Notes under the pieces: model-generated | Databases searched by the model: none | Told to the model about the DNA's origin: nothing | Seen by the model: only the letters and a program-made list of their open reading frames with translations | Made by a program: the position numbers and the translations under genes | In this document: one piece after another, positions 55,895 through 64,000 of the stretch | Position numbering within the stretch: the first letter of the stretch is position 1 | Layout: each line of letters opens with the position of its first letter | From: BOG-994 sp049514215 | GTDB taxonomy: Bacteria > Pseudomonadota > Gammaproteobacteria > Burkholderiales > Burkholderiaceae_D | DNA: 64,000 nt | Direction: 5' to 3' | Assembly (NCBI GenBank): GCA_049514215.1 | Contig: JBEKVI010000001.1 | Coordinates: 144,531 to 208,530, forward strand

Positions 55895-57262
55895 TTGAAT
55901 ATTGTCGTCCTTGCGGCCGGTATGGGAAAGCGCATGCGCTCGTCCGTACCCAAGGTCTTGCATCCACTGGCCGGTCAGGCGCTGCTCGGCCATGTCTTGG
56001 AGGTCGCGCGTTCCCTTAGTCCGTCGCGTCTGATCGTCGTATATGGACACGGGGGACAGCAGGTGCCCGAAGCATTTTCCGCATTGTCCGAAATCACATG
56101 GGCGCGTCAGGACTTGCAACTGGGGACGGGGCATGCGGTTGCACAGACGATCGATCATCTCGATTCGAGTCCGCAAACGCTGATTCTTTCGGGTGATGTG
56201 CCGCTCACTCGTCCCTCGACGCTCAAGCGTTTGCTTGCTGCTGCCGAAGGCTCAGACATGGCCCTACTCACAGTCGAGCTCGCCAATCCGACGGGGTACG
56301 GGCGCATCCTGCGCGAAAATGGCCGCATCACCGGAATTGTCGAAGAGAAAGATGCAACCCCCGCGCAGCGCGCTTTGTCCGAGGTCTACAGTGGCATCCT
56401 CGTTGCTCCCACGGATGCGCTCAAGCGCTGGTTGGGCATGTTGGCGAACAATAATGCGCAGGCAGAGTACTACTTGACGGACGTGATTGGATTTGCGGCG
56501 AAAGAAGGTCTCGACATCGGATCGGCCCATCCAGACGAGGCCTGGGAGACGCTTGGCGTCAACAGTAAATCCCAGCTCGCGCAACTGGAGCGGATTTATC
56601 AAGGTGAGGTGGCGCGTGGCCTTCTGGAGGCAGGGGTAACGCTCGCCGATCCGGCGCGCCTGGATGTGCGTGGACGGCTGGAGTGCGGAAACGACGTCTT
56701 TATCGACGTCGGATGTGTCTTCGAAGGCCATGTGGTGCTGGCGGACGGCGTGCATGTCGGCGCCCATTGCGTCCTGTCGAATGCGCGCGTTGGCGCCGAT
56801 GCGAAGATCGAGCCCTTATGTCACATTGACCAGGCGGTCATTGGTGAGCGTGCGCATATCGGTCCCTATGCGAGGTTGCGTCCCGGCACCGAACTCGCGG
56901 AGGACGTCCATATCGGCAATTTCGTCGAAGTGAAAAACTCCCAGATCGCTGCGGCCTCCAAGGCGAACCATCTGTCGTACGTCGGGGATACGACAGTGGG
57001 GCAGCGGGTCAACATTGGCGCTGGGACCATCACGTGCAATTACGATGGCGCAAACAAGCATCGCACGGTCATCGGCGACGATGTGCATATCGGCTCGGAC
57101 ACACAGCTTGTGGCCCCGGTTCATGTGGGCCCGGGTGCCACCGTGGGCGCCGGCACCACGGTCTGGAAAGATGTGCCAGCGGGCGCCTTGGCGCTCAACG
57201 AAAAGGTACAGATCGCACGGATGGGTTGGACGCGGCCGAAAAAGCATAAAAAGCCGGCCTAG
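55895..57262 (+). CDS. glmU: Bifunctional GlmU: N-acetylglucosamine-1-phosphate uridylyltransferase / glucosamine-1-phosphate acetyltransferase
   Basis: Makes UDP-GlcNAc, the precursor of peptidoglycan and lipopolysaccharide. From TTG 55895 the protein is 455 residues, the usual length. The N-terminal pyrophosphorylase has VVLAAGMGKRMRSSVPKVLH and LILSGDVPL. The C-terminal left-handed helix has ENFVEVKNS-like GNFVEVKNSQ and LSYVGDTTVGQRVNIGAGTITCNYDG in pieces. GAGGG lies seven bases before the TTG. An upstream in-frame ATG would add 27 unrelated residues. It overlaps the convergent Lrp gene by four bases. Confidence 0.95.
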   Translation: MNIVVLAAGMGKRMRSSVPKVLHPLAGQALLGHVLEVARSLSPSRLIVVYGHGGQQVPEAFSALSEITWARQDLQLGTGHAVAQTIDHLDSSPQTLILSGDVPLTRPSTLKRLLAAAEGSDMALLTVELANPTGYGRILRENGRITGIVEEKDATPAQRALSEVYSGILVAPTDALKRWLGMLANNNAQAEYYLTDVIGFAAKEGLDIGSAHPDEAWETLGVNSKSQLAQLERIYQGEVARGLLEAGVTLADPARLDVRGRLECGNDVFIDVGCVFEGHVVLADGVHVGAHCVLSNARVGADAKIEPLCHIDQAVIGERAHIGPYARLRPGTELAEDVHIGNFVEVKNSQIAAASKANHLSYVGDTTVGQRVNIGAGTITCNYDGANKHRTVIGDDVHIGSDTQLVAPVHVGPGATVGAGTTVWKDVPAGALALNEKVQIARMGWTRPKKHKKPA

Positions 57263-57732
57263 CGGGGCAGCCGAGTTTCGTACTTGCTGCGATGAATTGA
57301 GAAGAACGAGCGCACGTTCCGGACGTTGGCATCGACCGTGAACAGGCGGTGCGCCAAGGCATGATAGGCGGGCATATCGCGCACCTGGACGACCAGGACG
57401 AAATCGGGCCCGGGCGATACCCGATAGCACTGTAGGACAGCCACGTCCTTCTCGATTCTCTCCTCGAATTTGCGTTGATGCTCGTCGCCTTGGTGATCGA
57501 GCGTGATCTCGACGATCGCCGTCAACGATGGGCCATAGGTCTGCGGATCGAGGATCGCCACCTGCCGGTCGATGACGCCCACTTCGACGAGCCGCTGAAC
57601 GCGCCGCAGGCATGTGGGAGGGGACGCGTGCACTCTTTTGGCCAGTTCGGTGTTGGGAATCGACGCGTCCGATTGAAGCTCCTCGAGGATGCGCTCATCA
57701 AGCCCGTCCAGATTTGGGAATTCCTTTAGCAC
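57259..57732 (-). CDS. Lrp/AsnC family transcriptional regulator
   Basis: A 157-residue regulator with helix-turn-helix ILEELQSDASIPNTELAKRV and SPPTCLRRVQRLVEVG, and a C-terminal RAM domain with AVLQCYRVSPGPDFVLVVQV. It ends inside glmU and is divergent from glmS. The spacer to glmS is AT-rich and contains an inverted repeat, so it may control itself or glmS. The ligand is unknown; two Lrp-type genes occur in this window. Confidence 0.9.
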   Translation of the reverse strand: MLKEFPNLDGLDERILEELQSDASIPNTELAKRVHASPPTCLRRVQRLVEVGVIDRQVAILDPQTYGPSLTAIVEITLDHQGDEHQRKFEERIEKDVAVLQCYRVSPGPDFVLVVQVRDMPAYHALAHRLFTVDANVRNVRSFFSIHRSKYETRLPR

Positions 57733-57801
57733 GATGTCTCGATGTTATTGAACACTTAGCAAATATAAATGAACAAATATTCCAGTCAACTGTTAAAATG
57801 A

Positions 57802-57829
57802 AATTATTGTCGAAAACACGTCAATAATT
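57802..57829 (+). promoter_or_regulatory. Inverted repeat between the Lrp gene and glmS
   Basis: AATTATTG at 57802-57809 and CAATAATT at 57822-57829 are perfect complements with a 12-base spacer, in an AT-rich block unlike its surroundings. It lies 70 bases after the Lrp start and about 60 bases before the glmS ATG. It may be an operator or part of overlapping promoters. Confidence 0.45.
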
Positions 57830-57892
57830 GAATGGAAATGGCTCAAGCTCTCCCTTAGACTGCGTTCACCCATCAGACCTTCGGAGCTTGCC

Positions 57893-59710
57893 ATGTGTGG
57901 AATCGTCGCTGCAGTTGCTCAACGCAATATCACGCCCATTCTCGTGGAAGGACTCAAGCGCCTTGAGTATCGTGGCTACGATTCCTGCGGCATCGCGTTA
58001 TACGTGAATGGCAGCTTGAAACGCTCGCGCAGCACCTCGCGGGTAGCGGACCTGGAGACCCAAATCTCCCAGGCGCATCTGGAGGGCTTTACGGGCGTCG
58101 CCCACACGCGATGGGCCACACACGGGGCACCCGTCACGAGCAACGCCCACCCCCATTTCTCCGGGGAGCGGGTTGCTCTGGTCCATAACGGAATCATCGA
58201 AAACCACGAGGAGCTCCGTGCGCAATTGATCGAAGCCGGATTCCATTTTGAGAGCCAGACCGATACGGAGGTGATTGCCCACCTTATTAATCATTTGTAC
58301 GCCGGTGATCTTTTTGAGGCGGTACAGCAGGCCACACGGCAGCTTCGGGGTGCCTACGCAATCGCGGTGTTCTGCCGCGACGAACCGCATCGCGTTGTGG
58401 GTGCGCGTTTGGGCTCGCCCTTGATCGTGGGCGTGGGCAAAGGGGAAAACTTCCTGGCCTCGGATGCGATGGCGCTTGCAGGCACGACCGATCAGATCGT
58501 CTATCTGGAAGAGGGCGATGTCGTGGACATCCAGCTGCAGCGCTTCTGGGTCGCCGATTCACAAGGCAAACCGGTTAAACGCGAGGTGCACACGGTCACC
58601 GCGCACAGTGGCGCGGCTGAACTCGGTCCTTATCGGCACTACATGCAAAAGGAGATCTTCGAGCAGCCCAGAGCCGTGGGTGACACGCTCGAGGGCGTCG
58701 AGGCGATCACAGCCGAACTGTTCGGTGATCGGGCTTACCGCGTTTTCTCCGAGATCGATTCGCTGCTTATCCTGGCGTGCGGAACAAGCTACTACGCGGG
58801 ACTGACCGCCAAGTACTGGATCGAGTCAATTGCGCGCGTACCGGTGGCAGTGGAGATTGCCAGCGAGTACCGCTACAGGGAAAGCGTACCCAATCCTCGA
58901 CAACTGGTCGTGACCATCTCACAAAGCGGGGAGACGGCCGACACGCTCGCCGCACTGAAACATGCGCGCGATCTGGGCATGCTTCATTCCCTCACCATCT
59001 GTAACGTAGCCACCAGTGCGATGATGAGAGAGTGCGAGTTGCACTATGTCACACGCGCCGGTGTTGAAATTGGTGTGGCTTCGACGAAGGCGTTCACGAC
59101 GCAGCTGGTGGGCCTGTTCCTGCTAACCCTCGTGCTTGGCCAGGTCAAAGGCCGCATCAGTGAGGCCGAACAGGCGAGCCAGCTACGTTCTCTACGGCAT
59201 CTCCCGGCCGCGTTAAGTGCGGTGCTGGCGCTCGAGCCCCAGATCATCGCCTGGGCCGAGCAGTTCGCACGCAAGGAACACGCTCTCTTTCTGGGACGCG
59301 GGCTGCACTATCCCATCGCCCTCGAAGGGGCATTGAAGTTGAAGGAGATCTCCTATATCCATGCGGAGGCCTATCCCGCGGGCGAACTCAAACACGGCCC
59401 CCTGGCGCTGGTCACCGAGGCGATGCCGGTCGTCACCGTCGCACCCAACGACACGTTGCTTGAGAAGCTCAAGTCAAACATGCAGGAAGTCCGGGCCCGC
59501 GGCGGGCAGCTCTACGTCGTCGCCGACGGTGACAGCCATATCACGGCTTCCGAGGGCGTCCACATTTTGCGCATGCCCGAACACTACGGCTGGCTTTCGC
59601 CCATCCTTCATACGGTACCGCTTCAGCTGCTGGCATATCACACTGCGTTGGCGAAAGGAACGGACGTCGATAAGCCCAGAAATCTTGCGAAGTCGGTGAC
59701 AGTTGAGTAG
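57893..59710 (+). CDS. glmS: Glutamine--fructose-6-phosphate aminotransferase (isomerizing)
   Basis: A 605-residue enzyme that makes glucosamine-6-phosphate, the entry to amino-sugar synthesis. The nucleophilic Cys is exposed after Met removal (MCGIVAAV), followed by RLEYRGYDSCGIA. Two SIS domains bind the sugar: LLILACGTSYYAG with VTISQSGETADTL, and LFLGRGLHYPIALEGALKLKE. The end, DKPRNLAKSVTVE, is typical. It lies near glmU, its partner in the pathway; no glmS ribozyme is present. Confidence 0.97.
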   Translation: MCGIVAAVAQRNITPILVEGLKRLEYRGYDSCGIALYVNGSLKRSRSTSRVADLETQISQAHLEGFTGVAHTRWATHGAPVTSNAHPHFSGERVALVHNGIIENHEELRAQLIEAGFHFESQTDTEVIAHLINHLYAGDLFEAVQQATRQLRGAYAIAVFCRDEPHRVVGARLGSPLIVGVGKGENFLASDAMALAGTTDQIVYLEEGDVVDIQLQRFWVADSQGKPVKREVHTVTAHSGAAELGPYRHYMQKEIFEQPRAVGDTLEGVEAITAELFGDRAYRVFSEIDSLLILACGTSYYAGLTAKYWIESIARVPVAVEIASEYRYRESVPNPRQLVVTISQSGETADTLAALKHARDLGMLHSLTICNVATSAMMRECELHYVTRAGVEIGVASTKAFTTQLVGLFLLTLVLGQVKGRISEAEQASQLRSLRHLPAALSAVLALEPQIIAWAEQFARKEHALFLGRGLHYPIALEGALKLKEISYIHAEAYPAGELKHGPLALVTEAMPVVTVAPNDTLLEKLKSNMQEVRARGGQLYVVADGDSHITASEGVHILRMPEHYGWLSPILHTVPLQLLAYHTALAKGTDVDKPRNLAKSVTVE

Positions 59711-59744
59711 CGAGTGAACTCGGCTATGGGTCGTGATCGCCGAG

Positions 59745-59778
59745 AATAAAGTCTGTCGGAGACAATAAAGTCGGTCGG
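59745..59778 (+). repeat. Direct repeats at the edge of the accessory segment
   Basis: AATAAAGTCTGTCGG at 59745-59759 and AATAAAGTCGGTCGG at 59764-59778 differ at one base, with a period of 19. Repeats of this style occur at ends of insertion sequences, so this may be a remnant of one. It lies between glmS and the AT-richer GntR gene, where base composition changes. Confidence 0.45.
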
Positions 59779-59867
59779 GGCTCTAAATCAATCTGTCCTC
59801 GCTTGTTTCGACCAGCGCAAGTTTGGACGTCTACCGCCCGTGCTGCCGTGCTGCCGCCCAATCACGG

Positions 59868-60677
59868 TTAGACAGCAGCGGTAATTTTGGCGCTATCTGT
59901 CGCGACGTCCAAGGTTTCCCACCGAGCGTGTTCGTCCGGGTGTAGTTGTATGCGAACCCATTCGATCGCCCGCGATTCAGCATTTGTGATCAAAAAAGTG
60001 TAGGTCAGAAGTGCATCGTAAATTGTGACGCCAAGCGCCTCAGCCACAGCCGGTGAGGGAAAACGGACGCTTACTTGACGCTGCATTACCGCGGGTTCAA
60101 GACCCGCCTCTCTGATTATCTGGGCCATTGGCAATTTTTGGAGGTCCGCCAGCGAATGCGCTTTGCCTATGTCGGGTACCTGTGCATTTAGCGTAACGCT
60201 ATGTTTCCGCCGCTTAAACGTGCGCAGGCGACTACACATCCAAAGTTTCGAGCCGATCGGCAATCCAAATGCCACGCATGCTGCAGTTGGAGCAACCTCT
60301 GTGCGCGCGAACAAAAGCGAGTACTTAAACGGCGACGGTCCGACGGGAAATTCGACGGATTGAGGGGACTCGAGCTCGGCAGCATTTTGGGGCGTGATCG
60401 GTTGAGGCCGCCTACCTCGCCCTCGATTGAGGAGGCCTTCTGACGCTAGTCGCTCAAGTGCTGTTCTAGCGGTTATCACACTCACTTTATAGCGTGCCGC
60501 GGCCTCGACCTCGCCTGGGAAATCGTCTCTTCCCACCCAGATGCCGTCCTGGATTTCCGATCTCAGGTGCCAGTAGATCTGGTGGTGGAACGGGATGTCG
60601 GGGTTCAGAAGCGAATGCACTTCTCGGCGCTCCTCACCTTTGGTAACGGTGTTGCTCAATACTGGCTCCGAGCTCAA
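59868..60677 (-). CDS. GntR family (HutC/UTRA) transcriptional regulator
   Basis: A 269-residue regulator. The winged helix at about 28-95 has IPFHHQIYWHLRSEIQDG, VSVITARTALERLASEGLL and RGRGRRP, and is followed by a UTRA-like ligand domain (about 110-260) with LWMCSRLRTFKRRKHS. It is divergent from the MFS transporter gene and probably controls that operon in response to its substrate. Codon use is more AT-rich than in glmS, suggesting transfer. Confidence 0.88.
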   Translation of the reverse strand: MSSEPVLSNTVTKGEERREVHSLLNPDIPFHHQIYWHLRSEIQDGIWVGRDDFPGEVEAAARYKVSVITARTALERLASEGLLNRGRGRRPQPITPQNAAELESPQSVEFPVGPSPFKYSLLFARTEVAPTAACVAFGLPIGSKLWMCSRLRTFKRRKHSVTLNAQVPDIGKAHSLADLQKLPMAQIIREAGLEPAVMQRQVSVRFPSPAVAEALGVTIYDALLTYTFLITNAESRAIEWVRIQLHPDEHARWETLDVATDSAKITAAV

Positions 60678-60720
60678 TAACCGAAATTAAACCTCATTTT
60701 ACCTTCCAATCAACGAAAAC

Positions 60721-60750
60721 TTGACAATCATCTAATCTTCTATCATTATA
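60721..60750 (+). promoter_or_regulatory. Promoter of the MFS-VOC-hydrolase operon
   Basis: TTGACA at 60721-60726 is a perfect -35. ATTATA at 60745-60750 is a possible -10 at 18 bases. An inverted repeat, ATCAT 60742-60746 and ATGAT 60750-60754, overlaps the -10 and is a candidate site for the divergent GntR regulator. A short direct repeat, GACATAACGACATAA, follows. Confidence 0.5.
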
Positions 60751-60800
60751 TGATTTAGTCACTAATCTCGATGACATAACGACATAAATTGGAGACACGC

Positions 60801-62096
60801 ATGCTGAACGACCTCGAGTCGCCCATGCCCATAGAGACACCAGCCAGGAAATCAAGCCTTACGATCAGGGATGTCGCTATCGTATCGGGTGCCGGATTGG
60901 GAATGTTCATCAACCTGGGCACCATCATCCTTTATACGTTCGGCGTGTTTCTCAAGCCGATCGTCGGGGAAATGGGATGGCAACGAGCCGTTATCGTGGG
61001 AGCCTTTGGCCCTGCGACCCTCGCGGCCGGGTTGGTAGCGCCGTTTGCGGGCGCTCTGATAGATCGCTTCGGAGTGCGTCGTTTTGTATTCGCAGCATCG
61101 CTCGCCTTTGCGGCGGGACTTTGTCTGCTGGGCCTGTACCCACACACGCAAAACGAATACGTCGTCTGTTTGATAATTGCTGTGATCAGCGGAGCCGGCC
61201 TCACTCCTCTCCCTTTCAGTTACGTCGTCACTGAGGCCTTTGATCGGCGCCGTGGGTTGGCGCTCGGCGTTGTCCTCACTATCTCGGCTGCTGCTGTCGC
61301 AATACTCCCTCCTGTTGCGGCGCAGGTCATTGATAGATTTGGGTGGCGCGAAGCTTATGTGATGCTGGGTATTTTCGTGTTGGTTGGTGGCGTCTTCATT
61401 GCGACGGTGCTTTTTAGGTCGCTTCGCGCGAAGACTCGTGCTCTGCGAAGCTCTGTGGCTCTGATGCCCGCGGCATCCGTTCCTGGAGTGACCTACGGAA
61501 AGGCATTGAGATCGCCAATATTTTGGCTTCTCCTGGCTTCGCTGTTCCTTGCGTCATTTTGCGTCAGCGCGGGCACAATCCCGCTGCCTGCAGTGCTCAG
61601 TGACCGAGGAGTACCCCCAACACGCGCCGCGTTAGCGTTCTCTATCATTGGAATTTCCATGGGCATTACCCGACTGACAGTCGGAGCGCTCTTGGACTAC
61701 CTCCGTGCTCCAAAACTGACAGCCGCGCTCCTTCTGGCACCGATCGTGGGACATGTGCTCCTTGCGCAAGGAACCGCAGGAGGAGAGGTGGTTGTCGCCG
61801 CCGCCTGCTTCGGCATTGGGCTCGGTGTGGAATTGGACGCTTACGCCTACATGGTCTCGCGTGCTTTCGGCGTCGCCAATTTTGGAAAAATCTACGGCAC
61901 CGTTCTCATCGCGTTTACCGCTGGCATTGCGACGGGACCGTCTATCGTCAGCAGTGTCTTTGTCGACACCGGTGGCTTCAATCCCGGTTTTCTAGCAATG
62001 GGAGCCGCAGGAGTACTTGCAGCGGCACTTCTATTCTTCGTGAAACCTTCGGCATTTCCGTACGCAGCGAGAGGCCATGCTCCAGCTACCAAATGA
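60801..62096 (+). CDS. MFS transporter
   Basis: A 431-residue inner-membrane carrier with 12 predicted helices, resembling monocarboxylate/oxalate-formate type members. After a hydrophilic tail comes LGMFINLGTIILYTFGVFLKPIVGEMGW. The loop after helix 2 is GALIDRFGVRR, and the start of the second half has YGKALRSPIFWLLLASLF. ATG 60801 has GGAG seven bases upstream; TTG 60789 is less likely. As the first gene of the operon it likely imports the compound degraded by the following enzymes. Confidence 0.88.
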   Translation: MLNDLESPMPIETPARKSSLTIRDVAIVSGAGLGMFINLGTIILYTFGVFLKPIVGEMGWQRAVIVGAFGPATLAAGLVAPFAGALIDRFGVRRFVFAASLAFAAGLCLLGLYPHTQNEYVVCLIIAVISGAGLTPLPFSYVVTEAFDRRRGLALGVVLTISAAAVAILPPVAAQVIDRFGWREAYVMLGIFVLVGGVFIATVLFRSLRAKTRALRSSVALMPAASVPGVTYGKALRSPIFWLLLASLFLASFCVSAGTIPLPAVLSDRGVPPTRAALAFSIIGISMGITRLTVGALLDYLRAPKLTAALLLAPIVGHVLLAQGTAGGEVVVAAACFGIGLGVELDAYAYMVSRAFGVANFGKIYGTVLIAFTAGIATGPSIVSSVFVDTGGFNPGFLAMGAAGVLAAALLFFVKPSAFPYAARGHAPATK

Positions 62097-62105
62097 TCCA
62101 TACAA

Positions 62106-62687
62106 ATGAAAAAAGAAACCTTCACACCCATTCCGTTACGTCAGTCCGTCGTCAACGTTGCGGAGAAAATCGGAGTGGCCACAGTACGTGGACTGCACCA
62201 TTTTGCGTACCGCTGTAAGAACACGGAGGAGACTCGACATTTCTATGAGGACATTCTCGGCTTACCTCTAGCGTGTGTTGTCCAGCACGACAAAGTGCCA
62301 AGCTCGGGAGAGGAAGCCCCGTACTACCACATCTTCTTCGAAATGGCGGATGGATCCTACCTGGCGTTCTTTGATCTTCTAGACGATCAACCGTGCATTC
62401 CAGACCCGCTGACCCCAGCATGGGTGAATCACCTGGCTCTGGAGGTAGCAACCGTCGAAGACCTGTTGACTGCGAAAGGCCAGTTGGAGCGAAACGGCGT
62501 TGATGTAACGGAAGTCATCGACCACAAATGGTTTGTTTCCATCTACTTCTTCGATCCAAACGGGATCCGTTTGGAACTCGTCGTGCGCAACGCTTCTATC
62601 GACGAAATGGTCGCAAAGGCAAAAGTGGCGCACTCGAAAATTGCAGGGCGCGACGCGAAAGCAGCGTCGCTCAGGACTGCCGCATGA
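62106..62687 (+). CDS. VOC-family enzyme, possible ring-cleavage dioxygenase or glyoxalase
   Basis: A 193-residue vicinal-oxygen-chelate protein. Likely metal ligands are in GLHHFAYRCKNTEETRHFYED (His), IFFEMADGSYLAFFD (Glu), WVNHLALEVAT (His) and NGIRLELVVRN (Glu). It starts nine bases after the transporter stop and its stop overlaps the hydrolase start. Size and context fit a catabolic enzyme, but the substrate is unknown. Confidence 0.85.
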   Translation: MKKETFTPIPLRQSVVNVAEKIGVATVRGLHHFAYRCKNTEETRHFYEDILGLPLACVVQHDKVPSSGEEAPYYHIFFEMADGSYLAFFDLLDDQPCIPDPLTPAWVNHLALEVATVEDLLTAKGQLERNGVDVTEVIDHKWFVSIYFFDPNGIRLELVVRNASIDEMVAKAKVAHSKIAGRDAKAASLRTAA

Positions 62688-63859
62688 GCAGCACCTCTCA
62701 TCGCGAACTTGTCACACTGGAGATCGGCCAGGGTGCAAAGTTCGAGAGTCAATCGGGGCTGCATTCGGCCGCGCCACGAATCTATGGCTCCTTATGTGGG
62801 CCAAAAGGTGGAAAGGTTGCTGGCCTCATCATGCATCCGACCAGCAACTTCATGGGTCACTACTTGTTGGACCCCTGTCAAAAGCTGGGACTGCCAATTC
62901 TCGCGTTGAATACGCGATTCGTGAATAACGACACGACCCTCACGATGGAGAGAACTCTTGAGGATGTAGGGGCCGGCGTTCGTTTCCTGAAGAAGCATTT
63001 CGAGCGAGTTGTTTTGATTGGAAACTCAGGTGGAGCTTCCCTGATGGCGTTCTATCAAGCCCAAGCCGAAAGGCCATTTATTCATAACACCCCAGCTGGA
63101 GACCCCATCTCGTTGACGATGGAGCAGTGTCCGCCGGGCGATGGCATTGCAATCCTTGCCGGCCACCCTGGACGATCCCATCTCATGGCCCACTGGATCG
63201 ATCCCTCAGTCATTGAGGAGCGTGACTCGCTCTCCGCTTTCCCCGCATTGAATCTATTCGAGCCTGGCCGCGGGGTGCCTTTCGACGCCGAGTTCTTGGA
63301 GGAATACCGGTCAGAACAACGGGCGCGGATAGAACGCATCACCGCCTATGCGCACCGAAGACTTCAATACCTGCGGTCGCTTGCCGAACCAATCCAGGAC
63401 GAAGCTCTAGTGGTCTACCGGACATACGCGGATCCACGTTTTCTCGACCTCACTCTTGACAGCAATGACCGAGCCATCGGCGGAAATCGCGCAGGCTCCG
63501 ATGGATCGACAAAAAGCACCAACAATGCTGTGAGCACATTGGCCAGGTTCAGCTCGTTGACAGGCTGGCTATCCCAATGGTCGTCCGAATCCAGGGCAGA
63601 TGGGCCGACAAACTTAGCAAAAACATCAGTACCAGTGCTTCAAATGGAGTACACCGCCGATGCGTCCATTTTTCCTTCCGACGTCTCGCGCTGGTCGGCG
63701 TCCTGTCCGGGAAGGGAGACGTCGGTACGAGTCCCCAGAGGTACGCACTATCTGAAAAATCAACCGGAGCTCATCGAACTGGTCGCATCCACGGTAAGCG
63801 ACTGGGCAAATGAGATCGGCCCAGTTCAACCGCATATCGCATCACTGGAGCACTCATGA
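62684..63859 (+). CDS. Alpha/beta hydrolase
   Basis: A 391-residue protein with an alpha/beta-hydrolase fold. The nucleophile elbow is LIGNSGGASLM, preceded by GLIMHPTSNFMGHYLLDP (oxyanion region). The catalytic His is likely in RGTHYLKNQPELI, and an acidic residue lies in YTADASIFPSDV. A region of about 70 residues before it (NRAGSDGSTKSTNN) is an insert compared with small hydrolases. ATG 62684 overlaps the VOC stop; the next VOC gene overlaps its own stop. Confidence 0.82.
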   Translation: MSSTSHRELVTLEIGQGAKFESQSGLHSAAPRIYGSLCGPKGGKVAGLIMHPTSNFMGHYLLDPCQKLGLPILALNTRFVNNDTTLTMERTLEDVGAGVRFLKKHFERVVLIGNSGGASLMAFYQAQAERPFIHNTPAGDPISLTMEQCPPGDGIAILAGHPGRSHLMAHWIDPSVIEERDSLSAFPALNLFEPGRGVPFDAEFLEEYRSEQRARIERITAYAHRRLQYLRSLAEPIQDEALVVYRTYADPRFLDLTLDSNDRAIGGNRAGSDGSTKSTNNAVSTLARFSSLTGWLSQWSSESRADGPTNLAKTSVPVLQMEYTADASIFPSDVSRWSASCPGRETSVRVPRGTHYLKNQPELIELVASTVSDWANEIGPVQPHIASLEHS

Positions 63860-64000
63860 ACGATTCCTCGAACCTACACGAGATTCCCAATTCAACCGTT
63901 CCCGCTAGGGTTCCCGTAGAAAGGACATCATTCCGCCCGCGCGAGTACGCACACATTGTCTTTGCTACTGCGAACCCTGATGCCCTCATCAACTGGTATT
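63856..64000 (+). CDS. VOC-family protein, N-terminal fragment cut by the window end
   Basis: The ATG at 63856 overlaps the hydrolase stop (ATGA). The 48 visible residues have a 30-residue hydrophilic tail followed by EYAHIVFATANPDALINWY, the typical first strand and helix of a VOC domain with a metal-binding His. It is the fourth gene of the operon; the remainder lies outside. Confidence 0.75.
   Translation, partial: MNDSSNLHEIPNSTVPARVPVERTSFRPREYAHIVFATANPDALINWY

Noticed and set aside
57733..57892. glmS ribozyme
   Set aside because: The leader has no recognisable ribozyme core, and the class is typical of Gram-positive bacteria.

Overview
The window is one contiguous stretch of a GC-rich chromosome, most likely from a betaproteobacterium of the order Burkholderiales. 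This is inferred from gene families and gene order: metX-metW, QseBC/MucD, gatCAB divergent from mreBCD-mrdA-rodA-rlpA, rsmI/diaA/dolP, urtABCDE, hppD-phhA, and glmU/glmS with Lrp-type regulators. No rRNA, tRNA, CRISPR array, intact insertion sequence or prophage was seen. Several genes appear to start with TTG or GTG (pyrE, glmU, metW, tpsB and others).

Layout. 1-814: 3' part of ptsI. 955-7600: a PAS-GGDEF-EAL protein, a QseBC-type two-component pair, a MucD/DegP periplasmic protease and a small exported protein. 7612-9550: a methionine unit with a promoter, a SAM-II-like riboswitch, a terminator, metX and metW. 9613-11975: a DUF2817 protein and an AmpG-type permease. 11995-19311 (minus strand): a three-gene two-partner secretion locus with an exported TPR-CHAT protease, a filamentous-haemagglutinin-like TpsA and its TpsB transporter. 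19568-24425: small metabolic and RNA genes (VOC, NAT, NYN-LOTUS, RidA, DJ-1/PfpI, xthA). 24527-29172: pyrE, a DUF4124 protein and gatCAB. 29456-36314: the rod-shape and elongation cluster. 36326-40675: rsmI, diaA, dolP, a TraB/GumN protein and an orphan gene. 40947-45412: an RND efflux pair. 45557-53008: an orphan gene, an Lrp regulator and the urea transporter urtABCDE behind an apparent sigma-54/NtrC promoter. 53016-59710: an EamA protein, hppD, phhA, glmU, an Lrp regulator and glmS. 59711-64000: a more AT-rich accessory segment with a GntR regulator, an MFS transporter, VOC, alpha/beta hydrolase and VOC genes, probably an uncharacterised catabolic operon cut by the window end.

How the parts work together. 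The QseBC pair probably controls mucD through a CTTAAG-N5-CTTAAG box that overlaps the end of the sensor gene. metX and metW are predicted to be shut off by S-adenosylmethionine through mutually exclusive antiterminator and terminator hairpins. The urea transporter carries nitrogen-limitation signals upstream (an NtrC-like site and a GG-N10-GC promoter). The most novel parts are the CHAT-protease/two-partner secretion operon and the VOC/hydrolase catabolic cluster at the right end. All functional statements are from reading the sequence; no database search was run.
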